From: Wohlfahrtiimonas larvae | GTDB taxonomy: Bacteria > Pseudomonadota > Gammaproteobacteria > Cardiobacteriales > Wohlfahrtiimonadaceae | Direction: 5' to 3' | NCBI RefSeq assembly: GCF_002006755.1 | Contig: NZ_MVDO01000243.1 | Coordinates: 1 to 35,557 of the forward strand | Length of the DNA stretch: 35,557 nt | Shown: positions 1 to 8,353 of the stretch, piece after piece | Position numbering within the stretch: position 1 is the first letter of the stretch | Layout: each line of letters begins with the position of its first letter | Notes under the pieces: model-generated | The model's database searches: none | What the model was told of the DNA's origin: nothing | Seen by the model: the letters and a program-made list of their open reading frames with translations, nothing else | Translations under genes and position numbers: made by a program

Positions 1-969
1 ACCACCGTTAGTTACAGGGAATGTACCACCTGTCATATCTTCTAAACCTAACTTGCCTTCTTTAGCACGGATTGCAAAATCCATGATTGTTTTTTCAATG
101 TCAGCCAAAGATTTTTGGTCAGCATCACGAATCACAGGAACAACTAAACCACGTGGAGAAGAAACTGCCACACCAATATCAAAATAACCATGATAAATCA
201 TGTCATTACCATCAATTGATGCATTAACTGCTGGGTATTTTTTCAATGCTTCAACAGCGGCTTTTACAAAGAAAGACATGAAGCCCAATTTAATACCATG
301 ACGTTTTTCGAATTCGTCTTTGTATTTCTTACGTAATTCGATCACATTTTTCATGTTAACTTCATTAAAAGTTGTCAACATTGCAGTACTATTTTTAGCT
401 TCCAACAAACGATCAGCAATTGTTGCACGTAAACGAGTCATCGGCACACGTTGCTCTGTACGGTTACCCATTGGAATGTTCAATGGTGCAGCTGCTGGTG
501 TAGCTTTTGGTGCTACTGGTGCTGCCGCTTTAGTTGCTGATTGGCCACTTTCTAAGAATTTTAAAATATCTTCTTTAGTGTGACGACCATCTTTGCCTGT
601 TGCAGGAATAACAGATACATCCAACTTATTTTCTTCAACCAACACTTTAACAGCAGGTGATAATTTGTGAGCATCTTCAGATGCTGCAGCTACTGGCGCT
701 TCTTCTTTAGCCGCCTCTACAGGTGCAGCTTCACCCTCAACTAAGACAGCCAAAAGTTCGCCTGCAGTTACATTAGTACCTTCAGGAATTTTGATTGATT
801 GAATTGTTCCGCTAACAGTTGCAGGGACTTCTAACATTACTTTATCGGTTTCTAAGTCAACAAGGTTATCACCTTCATTAACAAAATCACCTTCTTTAAC
901 GTGCCATACAGCCAATAATGCGTCTGCAACTGATTCTGGTAATACCGGAACTTTAATTTCAATACTCAT
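1..969 (-). CDS. sucB: Dihydrolipoyllysine succinyltransferase, E2 of 2-oxoglutarate dehydrogenase (3' part missing)
   Basis: E2 core of the 2-oxoglutarate dehydrogenase complex. It transfers the succinyl group from the lipoyl arm to CoA in the cytoplasm (TCA cycle). The first 323 codons are present and the frame is open to the window edge, so the C-terminal catalytic HxxxDG region is not visible. The N-terminal lipoyl domain (about residues 1-80) carries the lipoylation site ETDKVMLEVPA with Lys43. An Ala/Pro/Glu-rich linker follows, then the peripheral E1/E3-binding domain (LSPAVKVLVEENKLD, about 105-140), a second Ala/Pro linker and the start of the acyltransferase domain. An AAGGAG ribosome site lies 6 bases before the ATG. 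It sits 31 bp downstream of sucA on the same strand, consistent with a sucAB operon. The ETDK signature and sucA linkage favour SucB over AceF. Confidence 0.95.
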   Translation of the reverse strand, partial: MSIEIKVPVLPESVADALLAVWHVKEGDFVNEGDNLVDLETDKVMLEVPATVSGTIQSIKIPEGTNVTAGELLAVLVEGEAAPVEAAKEEAPVAAASEDAHKLSPAVKVLVEENKLDVSVIPATGKDGRHTKEDILKFLESGQSATKAAAPVAPKATPAAAPLNIPMGNRTEQRVPMTRLRATIADRLLEAKNSTAMLTTFNEVNMKNVIELRKKYKDEFEKRHGIKLGFMSFFVKAAVEALKKYPAVNASIDGNDMIYHGYFDIGVAVSSPRGLVVPVIRDADQKSLADIEKTIMDFAIRAKEGKLGLEDMTGGTFPVTNGG

Positions 970-1000
970 GAGATTCTCCTTAAAAATCTTTGGTGGTTCT

Positions 1001-3835
1001 TTATAAATCAATATTAAATACTTGCTGTAACAATTGGTTTTGTTGTTCAACATGAACACTGTTATAACCAACTGCTGGAGATGCACTTGCTTCTCTTGCT
1101 ACATAGCGAACTGATACTTTCTTAGACTTGTAAACATCTAAATAATCACGAACAAAGAAAGCATAACCTTGATTAATCGGCTCATCCTGAACAAAGACAA
1201 TATCTTTCACATTTGGATAAGTTGCGACAATTTCGGCTAATTTAGCTGCTGGGAATGGATAGATCTCCTCTAAACGCACCAAAGCAAAATTATTCAAGCC
1301 TTTTTCTTCACGCATTTCATATAAATCGTAGTAAATTTTACCCACTGAAACCACTAATGTTTCAACTTTCTTATTCTCAAGTTCTTTCACTTCAGAAATC
1401 ATTGGTTGGAATTCACCATGAGTTAAATCTTCCAAAGTATTAACTGCTAATTTATGACGCAACAAGCTCTTCGGAGAGAAACATACCAATGGTTTACGAT
1501 ATTCTTGTAACACTTGACGACGGAACAAATGGAATGTCTGAGCCGGTGTTGTTGGTGTCACTACAGACATATTATTTTCAGCACACATTTGCAAGAAACG
1601 TTCTGGGCGTGCAGATGAATGCTCAGGACCTTGACCTTCATAACCATGTGGTAGCAATAATACTAATCCACATAAACGCATCCATTTTGTTTCACCTGCA
1701 GAAATGAACTGATCAATAACAACCTGTGCACCGTTTGCGAAGTCACCAAACTGCCCTTCCCAAATGACTAATGAATCAGGTTCTGTAGCAGCATAACCAT
1801 ATTCAAAACCCATTACAGCAGCTTCTGATAAAATTGAGTCAATTACCGTGAAACGAGCATTAACACCCAGATTTTGTAATGGAACATAACTTGAACCATC
1901 CACTTGATTATGAAATACAGCATGACGATGGAAGAATGTACCACGACCAGAATCCTGACCTGAAATACGTACGCCATGGCCTTCTTTTAATAAAGTAGCA
2001 TACGCCATATTTTCAGCAAATCCCCAGTCAATTGGCGCTGCGCCTGCTGCCATTTTAATACGATCTTCATAGATTTTTTGTACACGAGGATGTAATGTAA
2101 AACCTTGAGGTAATACGCTCATTTGCTCAGCTAATGATTTAATTTCATTTGCTGACACCGCAGTTTTTGGATTCTTCTGCTTATCTGTACCAAATTTTGG
2201 AGAATTTTTTAAGTATTTCGCCCACTTCTTAGTATATTCTTCATTAATCGCTGGCAATGCTGGATAACCAACAGGTTCACCTGCTTCTAATGAATCTTTA
2301 TATGCTTTAGTTAGCGCTTTATATTCAGCATCAGTAATTACACCTTCAGCAATTAAGCGCTCAGCGTAAACTGCCGCAGGAGTTTTATGTGCTTTAATTT
2401 TCTTATACATCATTGGCTGTGTTGCGCTTGGCTCATCTGCCTCATTATGACCTAAACGACGATAGGAAACTAAATCTATCACAACATCTTTATTGAATTT
2501 CTGACGATAATTGATAGCCAATTCAGCAATGAATTTCACTGCTTCAGGATCATCACCATTAACATGGAAAATTGGTGCTTGAATTAATTTAGCAACATCC
2601 GAACTATAAGAAGATGAGCGTACATCTAATGGGTTAGATGTTGTAAAGCCAATTTGGTTATTAACAATAACGTGTACAGTACCACCACAACGATAACCAC
2701 GAACTTCTGATAACTGTAGCGTTTCCATCACAACACCTTGTCCTGCAAATGCAGCATCACCATGAATCAATACAGGTAATACTGTATTAAATGGCAATGG
2801 TGATAAGTTTTCAGCACGACGTTCTAAACGCGCACGAACTGACCCCTCAGTAACAGGGTCAACAATTTCTAAGTGAGATGGGTTAAACATCAACGCCAAA
2901 TGCACATCACCATGTTTTGTTTGTACGCTTGAAGAGAAACCCATATGGTATTTAACGTCGCCCGCACCACGTTCTACTGTACGCTTACCTTCAAACTCAT
3001 CAAATAAATCTTTTGGCGCTTTACCTAAAATATTAACCAACATATTCAAGCGACCACGGTGCGCCATACCAATAATAACTTCTTCAGCACCCTCTTCGCT
3101 TGATTCATCTATTAATGTATGCATCAACGGAATTAATGCATCACTACCTTCTAATGAAAATCGTTTCTGACCAACATAGCGAGTATGCAGATAACGCTCT
3201 AATCCTTCAGCTGAAATTAATTCTTTTAACGTTTTAACTTTTTCTTCTGACGAAAACTTAATATTATCTTCAACGCTTTCTAATTGGTTTTGAATCCATG
3301 TACGTTCTTCAGTTTTAGTGATGTGCATGTACTCTGCACCGATAGAACGCGTATAAATTCGACTTAAAATTCTAATGATATCCTTCAACTTCATACGTGC
3401 AACATTTGTCAACGTACTTGTATTGAATTCTGTTTCAAAATCTTGGCTACTCAACCCATGATATTCAGGTGACAATTCAGGAATAATTTGACGATCACGA
3501 ATATGAACAGGACAAAGTTCAGCAGCTTGATGTCCGCGAAGACGATACGATTCAATCAAACGAAGAACAGCAGCTTGTTTTTCAGAGGCGACAGGGTCCA
3601 TCGTGTATTGCACAGCTGAATTATTCTTAATTCTTGCTAACTCTTCAAAAGATTTTTTAACAGCTGAATGAGAAACGTTAATTGTTTCATCATTTTTAAA
3701 GTCTTTAAAAAAAGACACCCACTCTTCTGATACAGAATGTGGGTCAGCTAAATAAGACTCGTACATTTCCTCTACATAGATCGCATTGGCACCATATAAT
3801 GCTGACCACTGTTTAAATCTATCAATCTGTTTCAT
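1001..3835 (-). CDS. sucA: 2-oxoglutarate dehydrogenase E1 component
   Basis: Thiamine-diphosphate-dependent decarboxylase that converts 2-oxoglutarate and succinylates the E2 lipoyl arm. The product is 944 residues, against 933 in E. coli. Recognisable E1o segments are the N-terminal ALYGANAIYVEEMYESYLAD, MAHRGRLNMLVN, the TPP-binding GDAAFAGQGVVMETLQLS with VIVNNQIGFTT, SGQDSGRGTFFHRHAV, EGQFGDFANGAQVVIDQF and LLPHGYEGQGPEHSSARPER. The ATG at 3835 is chosen because GAGGA lies 7 bases upstream and the protein then starts MKQIDRF. The open frame extends 23 codons further, but those residues do not look like E1o. It is first gene of a sucAB unit and divergent from oxyR. A candidate promoter lies at 3876-3904. 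Confidence 0.96.
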   Translation of the reverse strand: MKQIDRFKQWSALYGANAIYVEEMYESYLADPHSVSEEWVSFFKDFKNDETINVSHSAVKKSFEELARIKNNSAVQYTMDPVASEKQAAVLRLIESYRLRGHQAAELCPVHIRDRQIIPELSPEYHGLSSQDFETEFNTSTLTNVARMKLKDIIRILSRIYTRSIGAEYMHITKTEERTWIQNQLESVEDNIKFSSEEKVKTLKELISAEGLERYLHTRYVGQKRFSLEGSDALIPLMHTLIDESSEEGAEEVIIGMAHRGRLNMLVNILGKAPKDLFDEFEGKRTVERGAGDVKYHMGFSSSVQTKHGDVHLALMFNPSHLEIVDPVTEGSVRARLERRAENLSPLPFNTVLPVLIHGDAAFAGQGVVMETLQLSEVRGYRCGGTVHVIVNNQIGFTTSNPLDVRSSSYSSDVAKLIQAPIFHVNGDDPEAVKFIAELAINYRQKFNKDVVIDLVSYRRLGHNEADEPSATQPMMYKKIKAHKTPAAVYAERLIAEGVITDAEYKALTKAYKDSLEAGEPVGYPALPAINEEYTKKWAKYLKNSPKFGTDKQKNPKTAVSANEIKSLAEQMSVLPQGFTLHPRVQKIYEDRIKMAAGAAPIDWGFAENMAYATLLKEGHGVRISGQDSGRGTFFHRHAVFHNQVDGSSYVPLQNLGVNARFTVIDSILSEAAVMGFEYGYAATEPDSLVIWEGQFGDFANGAQVVIDQFISAGETKWMRLCGLVLLLPHGYEGQGPEHSSARPERFLQMCAENNMSVVTPTTPAQTFHLFRRQVLQEYRKPLVCFSPKSLLRHKLAVNTLEDLTHGEFQPMISEVKELENKKVETLVVSVGKIYYDLYEMREEKGLNNFALVRLEEIYPFPAAKLAEIVATYPNVKDIVFVQDEPINQGYAFFVRDYLDVYKSKKVSVRYVAREASASPAVGYNSVHVEQQNQLLQQVFNIDL

Positions 3836-3875
3836 TATTTTCCTCATTTGGTTTGAGCTAGATAAGCCAATGTAA

Positions 3876-3904
3876 ATTTTATCGTTTTTTATACAATAGT
3901 CCAA
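3876..3904 (-). promoter_or_regulatory. Candidate sigma70 promoter of sucAB
   Basis: On the minus strand TTGGAC (3899-3904), a 17-bp spacer and TAAAAT (3876-3881) lie 41 bp before the sucA start. The -10 is close to consensus but the -35 is poor, so this is a suggestion only. Confidence 0.35.
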
Positions 3905-4154
3905 TCTTTTTCATAAAAAAAACACCCCCCCATTGTTTTTTCATAAAAAACTACAAAAACTACAAAATAAAACGCTATTTTTCATACCCCTATGTCATAT
4001 AGAATTTTTATATACTCTAACTACATTTTTATATATAATTATTTCGAACTTGACCAATAAAATAAATAAAAACTGAAAATTAGAACAATCACATCATAAT
4101 CCTGAATTATGGTGGCAAAGATGATATTATTAGACCGATATAATCAATATAACC

Positions 4155-4175
4155 ATCGGGTTTTAATCGGGTTTT
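4155..4175 (+). repeat. 11-bp-spaced tandem repeat ATCGGGTTTT just upstream of oxyR
   Basis: ATCGGGTTTT occurs at 4155-4164 and again at 4166-4175, one helical turn apart, 26 bp before the oxyR start and immediately downstream of the TATAAT hexamer. This could be an operator or a leader element. No matching regulator motif is recognised. Confidence 0.45.
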
Positions 4176-4201
4176 GAATTATCCTTATAGGAGCATCCCA
4201 T

Positions 4202-5077
4202 ATGAAATTGAATGAACTTAGGTATTTTTTAGCTGTTGCAGAAGAAAAACATTTTGGTCGCGCAGCTCAAAAGTGCTTCATCTCACAACCAGCTTTATCA
4301 ATTGGTATTAAAAACCTAGAGTACTCACTTGGTGTTGTTTTGTTTGAGCGCTCAGCGAGCGAAGTATTTTTAACACCAGAGGGGTTAGAAGCTCTACCAA
4401 AAGTAAAACAAATTTTCTCAGTTGTTCAACAACTCAAAGAATTAAGAGTATCTATTAACTCATCTCAAGGTGAATTAAAACTTGGCATTATCTTTACAAT
4501 TGCACCTTATTTATTACCTCGAGTTATTCCTTTACTCAAATCAACTGCACCAGAACTCACTTTAAATATTTATGAAAATACAACAGATAACATCATTCCA
4601 ATGTTAAAAAGTGGAGAAATTGATGCAGCTATTGTGGCATTACCAATTTATGAACCATCATTAGCCGTTGACGAATTATACGATGAAGAATTCTTTGTCA
4701 TCACTCCCAAAAATCATCCTTTAGCAAATGAAACAGCTATTGACGCTTCTACAATCCATGAATATGACCCATTGTTATTAAATATAGGTCATTGCTTCCG
4801 TGATCAAGTTGTCGCACAGTGTCCAGAAATTAGCGCCAACAATAATGCGCACCATTATTCACTAGAAACAATTCGTAATATTGTGGCATCTGGTCAAGGT
4901 ATTTCTGTACTACCTAAATATGCACTGATACAAGATCATTTACAAGAGCTTATCTCTTGTATTCCTTTTAAAGGTCCTGTTCCAAAAAGAAAAATTGGTT
5001 TGATTTATCGAAAAGAGTATACTCAATTAAAGAAATTAGAACTCTTATCGGAATGTGTTAAATCACTCCATTTGTAG
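4202..5077 (+). CDS. oxyR: LysR-type hydrogen peroxide sensor OxyR
   Basis: LysR-family transcription factor of 291 residues. An N-terminal winged helix-turn-helix (about 1-60, with HFGRAAQKCFISQPALSIGI) is followed by a substrate-binding-like sensor domain (about 90-290). The peroxide-sensing segment is intact: GHCFRDQVVAQC holds Cys198 and Cys207, with the same spacing and surroundings as the redox pair Cys199/Cys208 of E. coli OxyR. SLETIRNIVASGQGIS, also typical of OxyR, follows. Ribosome site TAGGAG precedes the ATG. It is divergent from sucA and 18 bp upstream of moaA, so the two are probably co-transcribed. In the family, disulfide formation switches on peroxide-defence genes and often autoregulation. 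No target gene such as katG or ahpC is in view. Confidence 0.88.
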   Translation: MKLNELRYFLAVAEEKHFGRAAQKCFISQPALSIGIKNLEYSLGVVLFERSASEVFLTPEGLEALPKVKQIFSVVQQLKELRVSINSSQGELKLGIIFTIAPYLLPRVIPLLKSTAPELTLNIYENTTDNIIPMLKSGEIDAAIVALPIYEPSLAVDELYDEEFFVITPKNHPLANETAIDASTIHEYDPLLLNIGHCFRDQVVAQCPEISANNNAHHYSLETIRNIVASGQGISVLPKYALIQDHLQELISCIPFKGPVPKRKIGLIYRKEYTQLKKLELLSECVKSLHL

Positions 5078-5095
5078 TTTGCTGTTGAGGTTATT

Positions 5096-6073
5096 ATGTT
5101 AGTTGACCAATTTGGAAGAACCATAGATTATGTCAGAATCTCCGTAACTGATAAATGTGATTTACGTTGCACCTACTGTATTCCAGAAGGATTTCGAGAT
5201 TTTGAGGTTCCGCAGAATTGGTTAACTTTTGATGAGATTGCTCTGATCGCCCGTAATTTTACAGAATTGGGTGTAAAGCGTTTTAGACTAACAGGCGGAG
5301 AACCTTTACTTCGTAAAGATTTACCTCAGCTTGTTGAAATCATCAAAAAAATTCCAGGTGTTGAAGATCTTTCTATGACAACCAATGCCACCCAACTAAG
5401 TAAACATGCGGTAGCATTACGTAATGCAGGATTAGATCGATTAAATATTAGCCTAGATGGTTTAAGCACCTCTGTTATCAAAGAAATTACAGGTTTGAAC
5501 TGCTTTAATAAAGTTTATGATGGCATTATGGCAGCAAAAGATGCAGGCTTTGAACAGATCAAAATCAATATGGTGCCCATGCTAAATATTAATGACAATC
5601 AAATTGAGCCTATGATTCAATTTTGCATTGATAATGACTTTATTCTTCGTATGATTGAAGTCATGCCAATGGGACACACTGGACAACAAACTCAAGGTAA
5701 AAACCTTTCTGACTTTTTAAGACAAATTTATCATAAATATGATTTGATAGAATCCACAGAAGTCCGTGGCGGGGGCCCTGCTCGCTATTGGAAATCTAAA
5801 GATGGTAAATTTACTTTAGGTTTAATTACACCGATTTCTCAACATTTCTGCGAAACTTGCAATCGTGTACGTTTATCTGTCGATGGAACACTATTTATGT
5901 GCTTAGGTCAAAATGATGATTATGCACTGCGTGATTTGATTCGCTCACCCGATTGTACTGATGAGGCGATTAAATCGGCAATCTATGAAGCTATCAATCT
6001 CAAACCTAAAAAACATGAATTCATTGAAGATGATACAAAAATCACTCGTTTCATGTCTATGACTGGCGGTTAG
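5096..6073 (+). CDS. moaA: GTP 3',8-cyclase (molybdenum cofactor biosynthesis protein A)
   Basis: Radical-SAM enzyme for the first step of molybdopterin synthesis, rearranging GTP to 3',8-cyclo-GTP, which MoaC then converts to cPMP. The product is 325 residues, the normal family length. The SAM [4Fe-4S] motif CxxxCxxC is at Cys21, Cys25 and Cys28 (TDKCDLRCTYC). RLTGGEPLLRKDL follows. The C-terminal substrate cluster ligands are Cys252, Cys255 and Cys269 (CETCNRVRLSVDGTLFMC). The essential terminal Gly-Gly is present (SMTGG). GAGG precedes the ATG. It lies 18 bp after oxyR and 33 bp before a small ORF. No other moa, moe or mog gene is in the window. Confidence 0.95.
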   Translation: MLVDQFGRTIDYVRISVTDKCDLRCTYCIPEGFRDFEVPQNWLTFDEIALIARNFTELGVKRFRLTGGEPLLRKDLPQLVEIIKKIPGVEDLSMTTNATQLSKHAVALRNAGLDRLNISLDGLSTSVIKEITGLNCFNKVYDGIMAAKDAGFEQIKINMVPMLNINDNQIEPMIQFCIDNDFILRMIEVMPMGHTGQQTQGKNLSDFLRQIYHKYDLIESTEVRGGGPARYWKSKDGKFTLGLITPISQHFCETCNRVRLSVDGTLFMCLGQNDDYALRDLIRSPDCTDEAIKSAIYEAINLKPKKHEFIEDDTKITRFMSMTGG

Positions 6074-6106
6074 TAATACATTCAATTAATAATCTTAGGA
6101 GTTTAT

Positions 6107-6313
6107 ATGAGTCAAAAATATGGCGTAAAAATGACGCTTCAAGAACATAGCCCATTAAGTGCTGAACATCTGTTAGGTGAAAATTTCGCTGCAGAAAGAT
6201 GGTTTGATACTCAAGAAGAGCGCGCTGAATTTTTAAAATCATATCAAACACCTTTTATCTATTACCGTAGAAGCGACACAGCTACATTAAACTACGAGTT
6301 ATTAGAAAAATAA
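6107..6313 (+). CDS. Small conserved-looking protein of unknown function (68 aa)
   Basis: I do not recognise this family. It encodes 68 residues with a good AGGAG ribosome site 6 bases before the ATG. It sits 33 bp after moaA and ends just before a terminator, so it is the last gene of the oxyR-moaA unit. The product is soluble and charged, without signal peptide, membrane segment or Cys. A Trp/Phe and Glu-rich central part (ERWFDTQEERAEFLKSY) leads to FIYYRRSD. The ribosome site, compact amino-acid make-up and terminator placement support a real gene. The function is not inferable from sequence. Confidence 0.7.
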   Translation: MSQKYGVKMTLQEHSPLSAEHLLGENFAAERWFDTQEERAEFLKSYQTPFIYYRRSDTATLNYELLEK

Positions 6314-6335
6314 ATGTTATTATTAAATCTTCTGA

Positions 6336-6364
6336 GAGGCCCATTCAATATGGGCTTTATTTTT
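6336..6364 (+). terminator. Rho-independent terminator after the oxyR-moaA-ORF unit
   Basis: GCCCAT (6339-6344) and ATGGGC (6350-6355) enclose the loop TCAAT. Wobble and A-T pairs extend the stem outward, and TTTATTTTT follows. The T tract overlaps the end of the convergent prmC. Confidence 0.75.
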
Positions 6365-7202
6365 GCCCAATCGTAATGCGATCGTTTTTACCCAAATCTT
6401 TTAAGGTTGCTACATTCTGATAACCTTGCTTCGTGAACTCAGTGCGTAATTTTTCACCTTGCTCAAAACCATGCTCCATCATCAACCAGCCATCTTCTTT
6501 TAATAATGGCCAAGATGTTTTAATTAAATGGAATAGATCAGAATAACCATTATCACCTGCGACCAAAGCGGTGATTGGTTCATATCTTACGCCATCCTCC
6601 ACTAAATGCTCATCATGCTCTTCTATATAAGGCGGATTCGATACGATTAAATCAAAATCATGACCCTTAACATTACTGAACCAATCACTTTGTATAAACT
6701 CCACATCCAAAGATAATCGCTCACCATTGTCTTGCGCAACGGATAAAGCTTCCAAGGATTGATCCACTGCAATCACTTTAGCATTAGGACGATGCTTTTT
6801 AAGCGTTAAAGCAATTGCACCACTACCTGTCCCCATATCAATCACTTTATATGAATCATCACCCTGCATTTTTGATAATGCAGTTTCCACCAACAACTCA
6901 GTATCTGCTCTTGGAACCAAAGTTGCAGGTGTAACTTTTAAAGTTAAATCATAAAACTCTTTTTCCCCAGTTAAATAGGCAAATGGCATACCTGAAGCTC
7001 TTTGCTTGACCAAATTTGCATATTGAACATACTGGTCATGTTCTATTTTTTTCTCTGGAAAAGCAATGATTCGACTACGATTACACTGTAAAACAAATGC
7101 TAATAATGATTCAGCTTCAAATTTCGGATTCTCTAAATGAGATAACTCCATAACAGATTCACCAATAATATTTTGATACGTTTTCACAATAAATTTAGCC
7201 AT
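6357..7202 (-). CDS. prmC: Peptide chain release factor N5-glutamine methyltransferase
   Basis: SAM-dependent enzyme that methylates the GGQ glutamine of release factors RF1 and RF2, improving translation termination. The product is 281 residues, against 277 in E. coli. An N-terminal helical recognition domain (about 1-90) leads to TPATLVPRADTELLVE (91-105). The SAM-binding motif MGTGSGAIAL (123-132) and the catalytic NPPY (189-192) follow, then VRYEPITALVAGDNG, all as in E. coli PrmC. The ATG at 7202 has no strong ribosome site, and a downstream ATG at codon 18 would lose the family's first helix. In many gammaproteobacteria prmC follows prfA, but here it stands alone, convergent with the moaA unit and divergent from the exporter gene. 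Confidence 0.95.
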   Translation of the reverse strand: MAKFIVKTYQNIIGESVMELSHLENPKFEAESLLAFVLQCNRSRIIAFPEKKIEHDQYVQYANLVKQRASGMPFAYLTGEKEFYDLTLKVTPATLVPRADTELLVETALSKMQGDDSYKVIDMGTGSGAIALTLKKHRPNAKVIAVDQSLEALSVAQDNGERLSLDVEFIQSDWFSNVKGHDFDLIVSNPPYIEEHDEHLVEDGVRYEPITALVAGDNGYSDLFHLIKTSWPLLKEDGWLMMEHGFEQGEKLRTEFTKQGYQNVATLKDLGKNDRITIGQK

Positions 7203-7241
7203 TCAAAAAAATCACACATTACCATTTTTATACCAAATTTG

Positions 7242-7271
7242 CAGACAAGATCTTCCCAAGTTTGTTATGCT
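7242..7271 (+). promoter_or_regulatory. Candidate promoter of the TauE/SafE gene
   Basis: An extended -10, TG at 7263-7264 plus TATGCT (7266-7271), is preceded at 18 bp by CAGACA (7242-7247), which keeps the GACA of the -35 consensus. It lies 50 bp before the gene start. Confidence 0.35.
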
Positions 7272-7321
7272 CAAGAATTCATCATTATTATTTTATGTAG
7301 TGCCCCATCTTGGAGTTTTTC

Positions 7322-8131
7322 ATGTTGATTTTTCTATTCGCATTCATTGTTGTTGGCGCCTTAATTGGCTTTATGGCTGGTTTATTAGGTATTGGAGGTG
7401 GGACAGTAATTGTGCCCGTCATGCACTATATGGCAGAACAAATGAATGTACCTACAGCATTAATTATGAAAATGTCGTTAGGAACATCTTTTGCCATCAT
7501 CATTATGTCAACAGCATCTTCCGCTTGGTCCCACAATAAACGTGGCACTATTTTGTGGGAACATATACCTTATTTAGGAATAGGCAGCGCATTGGGTGTT
7601 ATCTTAGGTAGTTTGATTGTGAATCTTTTATCTAATACATTTTTACAAATTATCTTCTGTATATTCTTAGCTTATACTATTTATTCAATGGTTAAACCAA
7701 AGAAAAAACAGTCCACAACCATTACAACACCCAATTTCCCTCAATACATATTCATATTACTAGGATTATTAATTGGCTTTTTAGCTAGCTTCATTGGTAT
7801 TGCCGGTGGTGCCATTGCTGTGCCATTACTTGTCTATATTGGTTATGAAATGCATAAAGCCATTGCGACATCAGCAATGATTGGCGTTATCTTATCTACC
7901 TTTGGTGCTATCAGTTATATATATAATGGTTGGGGCGCCGAGGGTTTACCTGCCTATTCTCTTGGCTATGTATATCTACCTGCATTTATTTGTATTGCAT
8001 TGATGAGTATTCTAACTGCACCTCTTGGTGTTAAATTGAGTTATAAACTCCCTGTTCCACGAATTCGTCAAATTTTTGCACTCTTTTTATTAGTGATATT
8101 AATTCGCATGCTCAGCAGCTTTATCCTTTAA
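7322..8131 (+). CDS. TauE/SafE-family membrane transporter (putative sulfite/organosulfonate exporter)
   Basis: Integral inner-membrane protein of 269 residues with about eight hydrophobic segments. The family hallmark is an internal duplication, and both half-motifs are visible: LIGFMAGLLGIGGGTVIVPV near the N-terminus and LIGFLASFIGIAGGAIAVPL in the second half. The ATG at 7322 is preferred over an in-frame TTG at 7310 because GGAG at 7312-7315 gives correct spacing. Members export sulfite, sulfoacetate or related anions, but substrates are rarely predictable. No sulfur-metabolism gene is adjacent, so the substrate is open. It is divergent from prmC and followed by the sdh promoter region. 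Confidence 0.85.
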   Translation: MLIFLFAFIVVGALIGFMAGLLGIGGGTVIVPVMHYMAEQMNVPTALIMKMSLGTSFAIIIMSTASSAWSHNKRGTILWEHIPYLGIGSALGVILGSLIVNLLSNTFLQIIFCIFLAYTIYSMVKPKKKQSTTITTPNFPQYIFILLGLLIGFLASFIGIAGGAIAVPLLVYIGYEMHKAIATSAMIGVILSTFGAISYIYNGWGAEGLPAYSLGYVYLPAFICIALMSILTAPLGVKLSYKLPVPRIRQIFALFLLVILIRMLSSFIL

Positions 8132-8251
8132 CGCCCACAGTTATCGACCTCCCCCCCTTTAAAATTCTAAAAAATTGTAATAAAGATGTAACCACTATTT
8201 TTAATATTTACTATGGTTGGTCAAGATTCCTTGAAGCAATCAATATTGAAG

Positions 8252-8280
8252 TTGAGTAAACGCGCGAAGTTATTTAGAAT
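8252..8280 (+). promoter_or_regulatory. Probable sigma70 promoter of sdhCDAB
   Basis: TTGAGT (8252-8257), exactly 17 bp, then TAGAAT (8275-8280). The sdhC ATG is 74 bp further on. The 120-bp stretch before it (8132-8251) holds no gene. It contains a run of seven C at 8151-8157 and AT-rich sequence. Confidence 0.6.
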
Positions 8281-8353
8281 AATGTGTGTTTTTGTTCACA
8301 GGTTGAACAATTGTTTAATAATTTTTACCACCAAAGTCTTACCAAGGAGTCGT

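Larger units (their letters stand above)
3836..4201. other. 366-bp intergenic region between divergent sucA and oxyR
   Basis: No convincing open frame is seen. The region is very AT-rich with many A and T runs, so it is probably intrinsically curved. TTTTTCATA occurs three times in the same orientation (3907, 3937 and 3978), and the first two copies extend to TTTTTCATAAAAAA. A run of seven C lies at 3925-3931. A TATAAT hexamer at 4139-4144 may be the -10 of oxyR, although no good -35 precedes it. Confidence 0.6.

Noticed and set aside
7267-7539. 90-codon frame overlapping the start of the exporter gene
   Set aside because: It lies out of frame with a clear TauE/SafE protein and lacks a ribosome site.
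8213-8353. In-frame 47-codon extension of sdhC
   Set aside because: It overlaps the likely promoter (8252-8280). The AAGGAG site and E. coli-length protein support the ATG at 8354.
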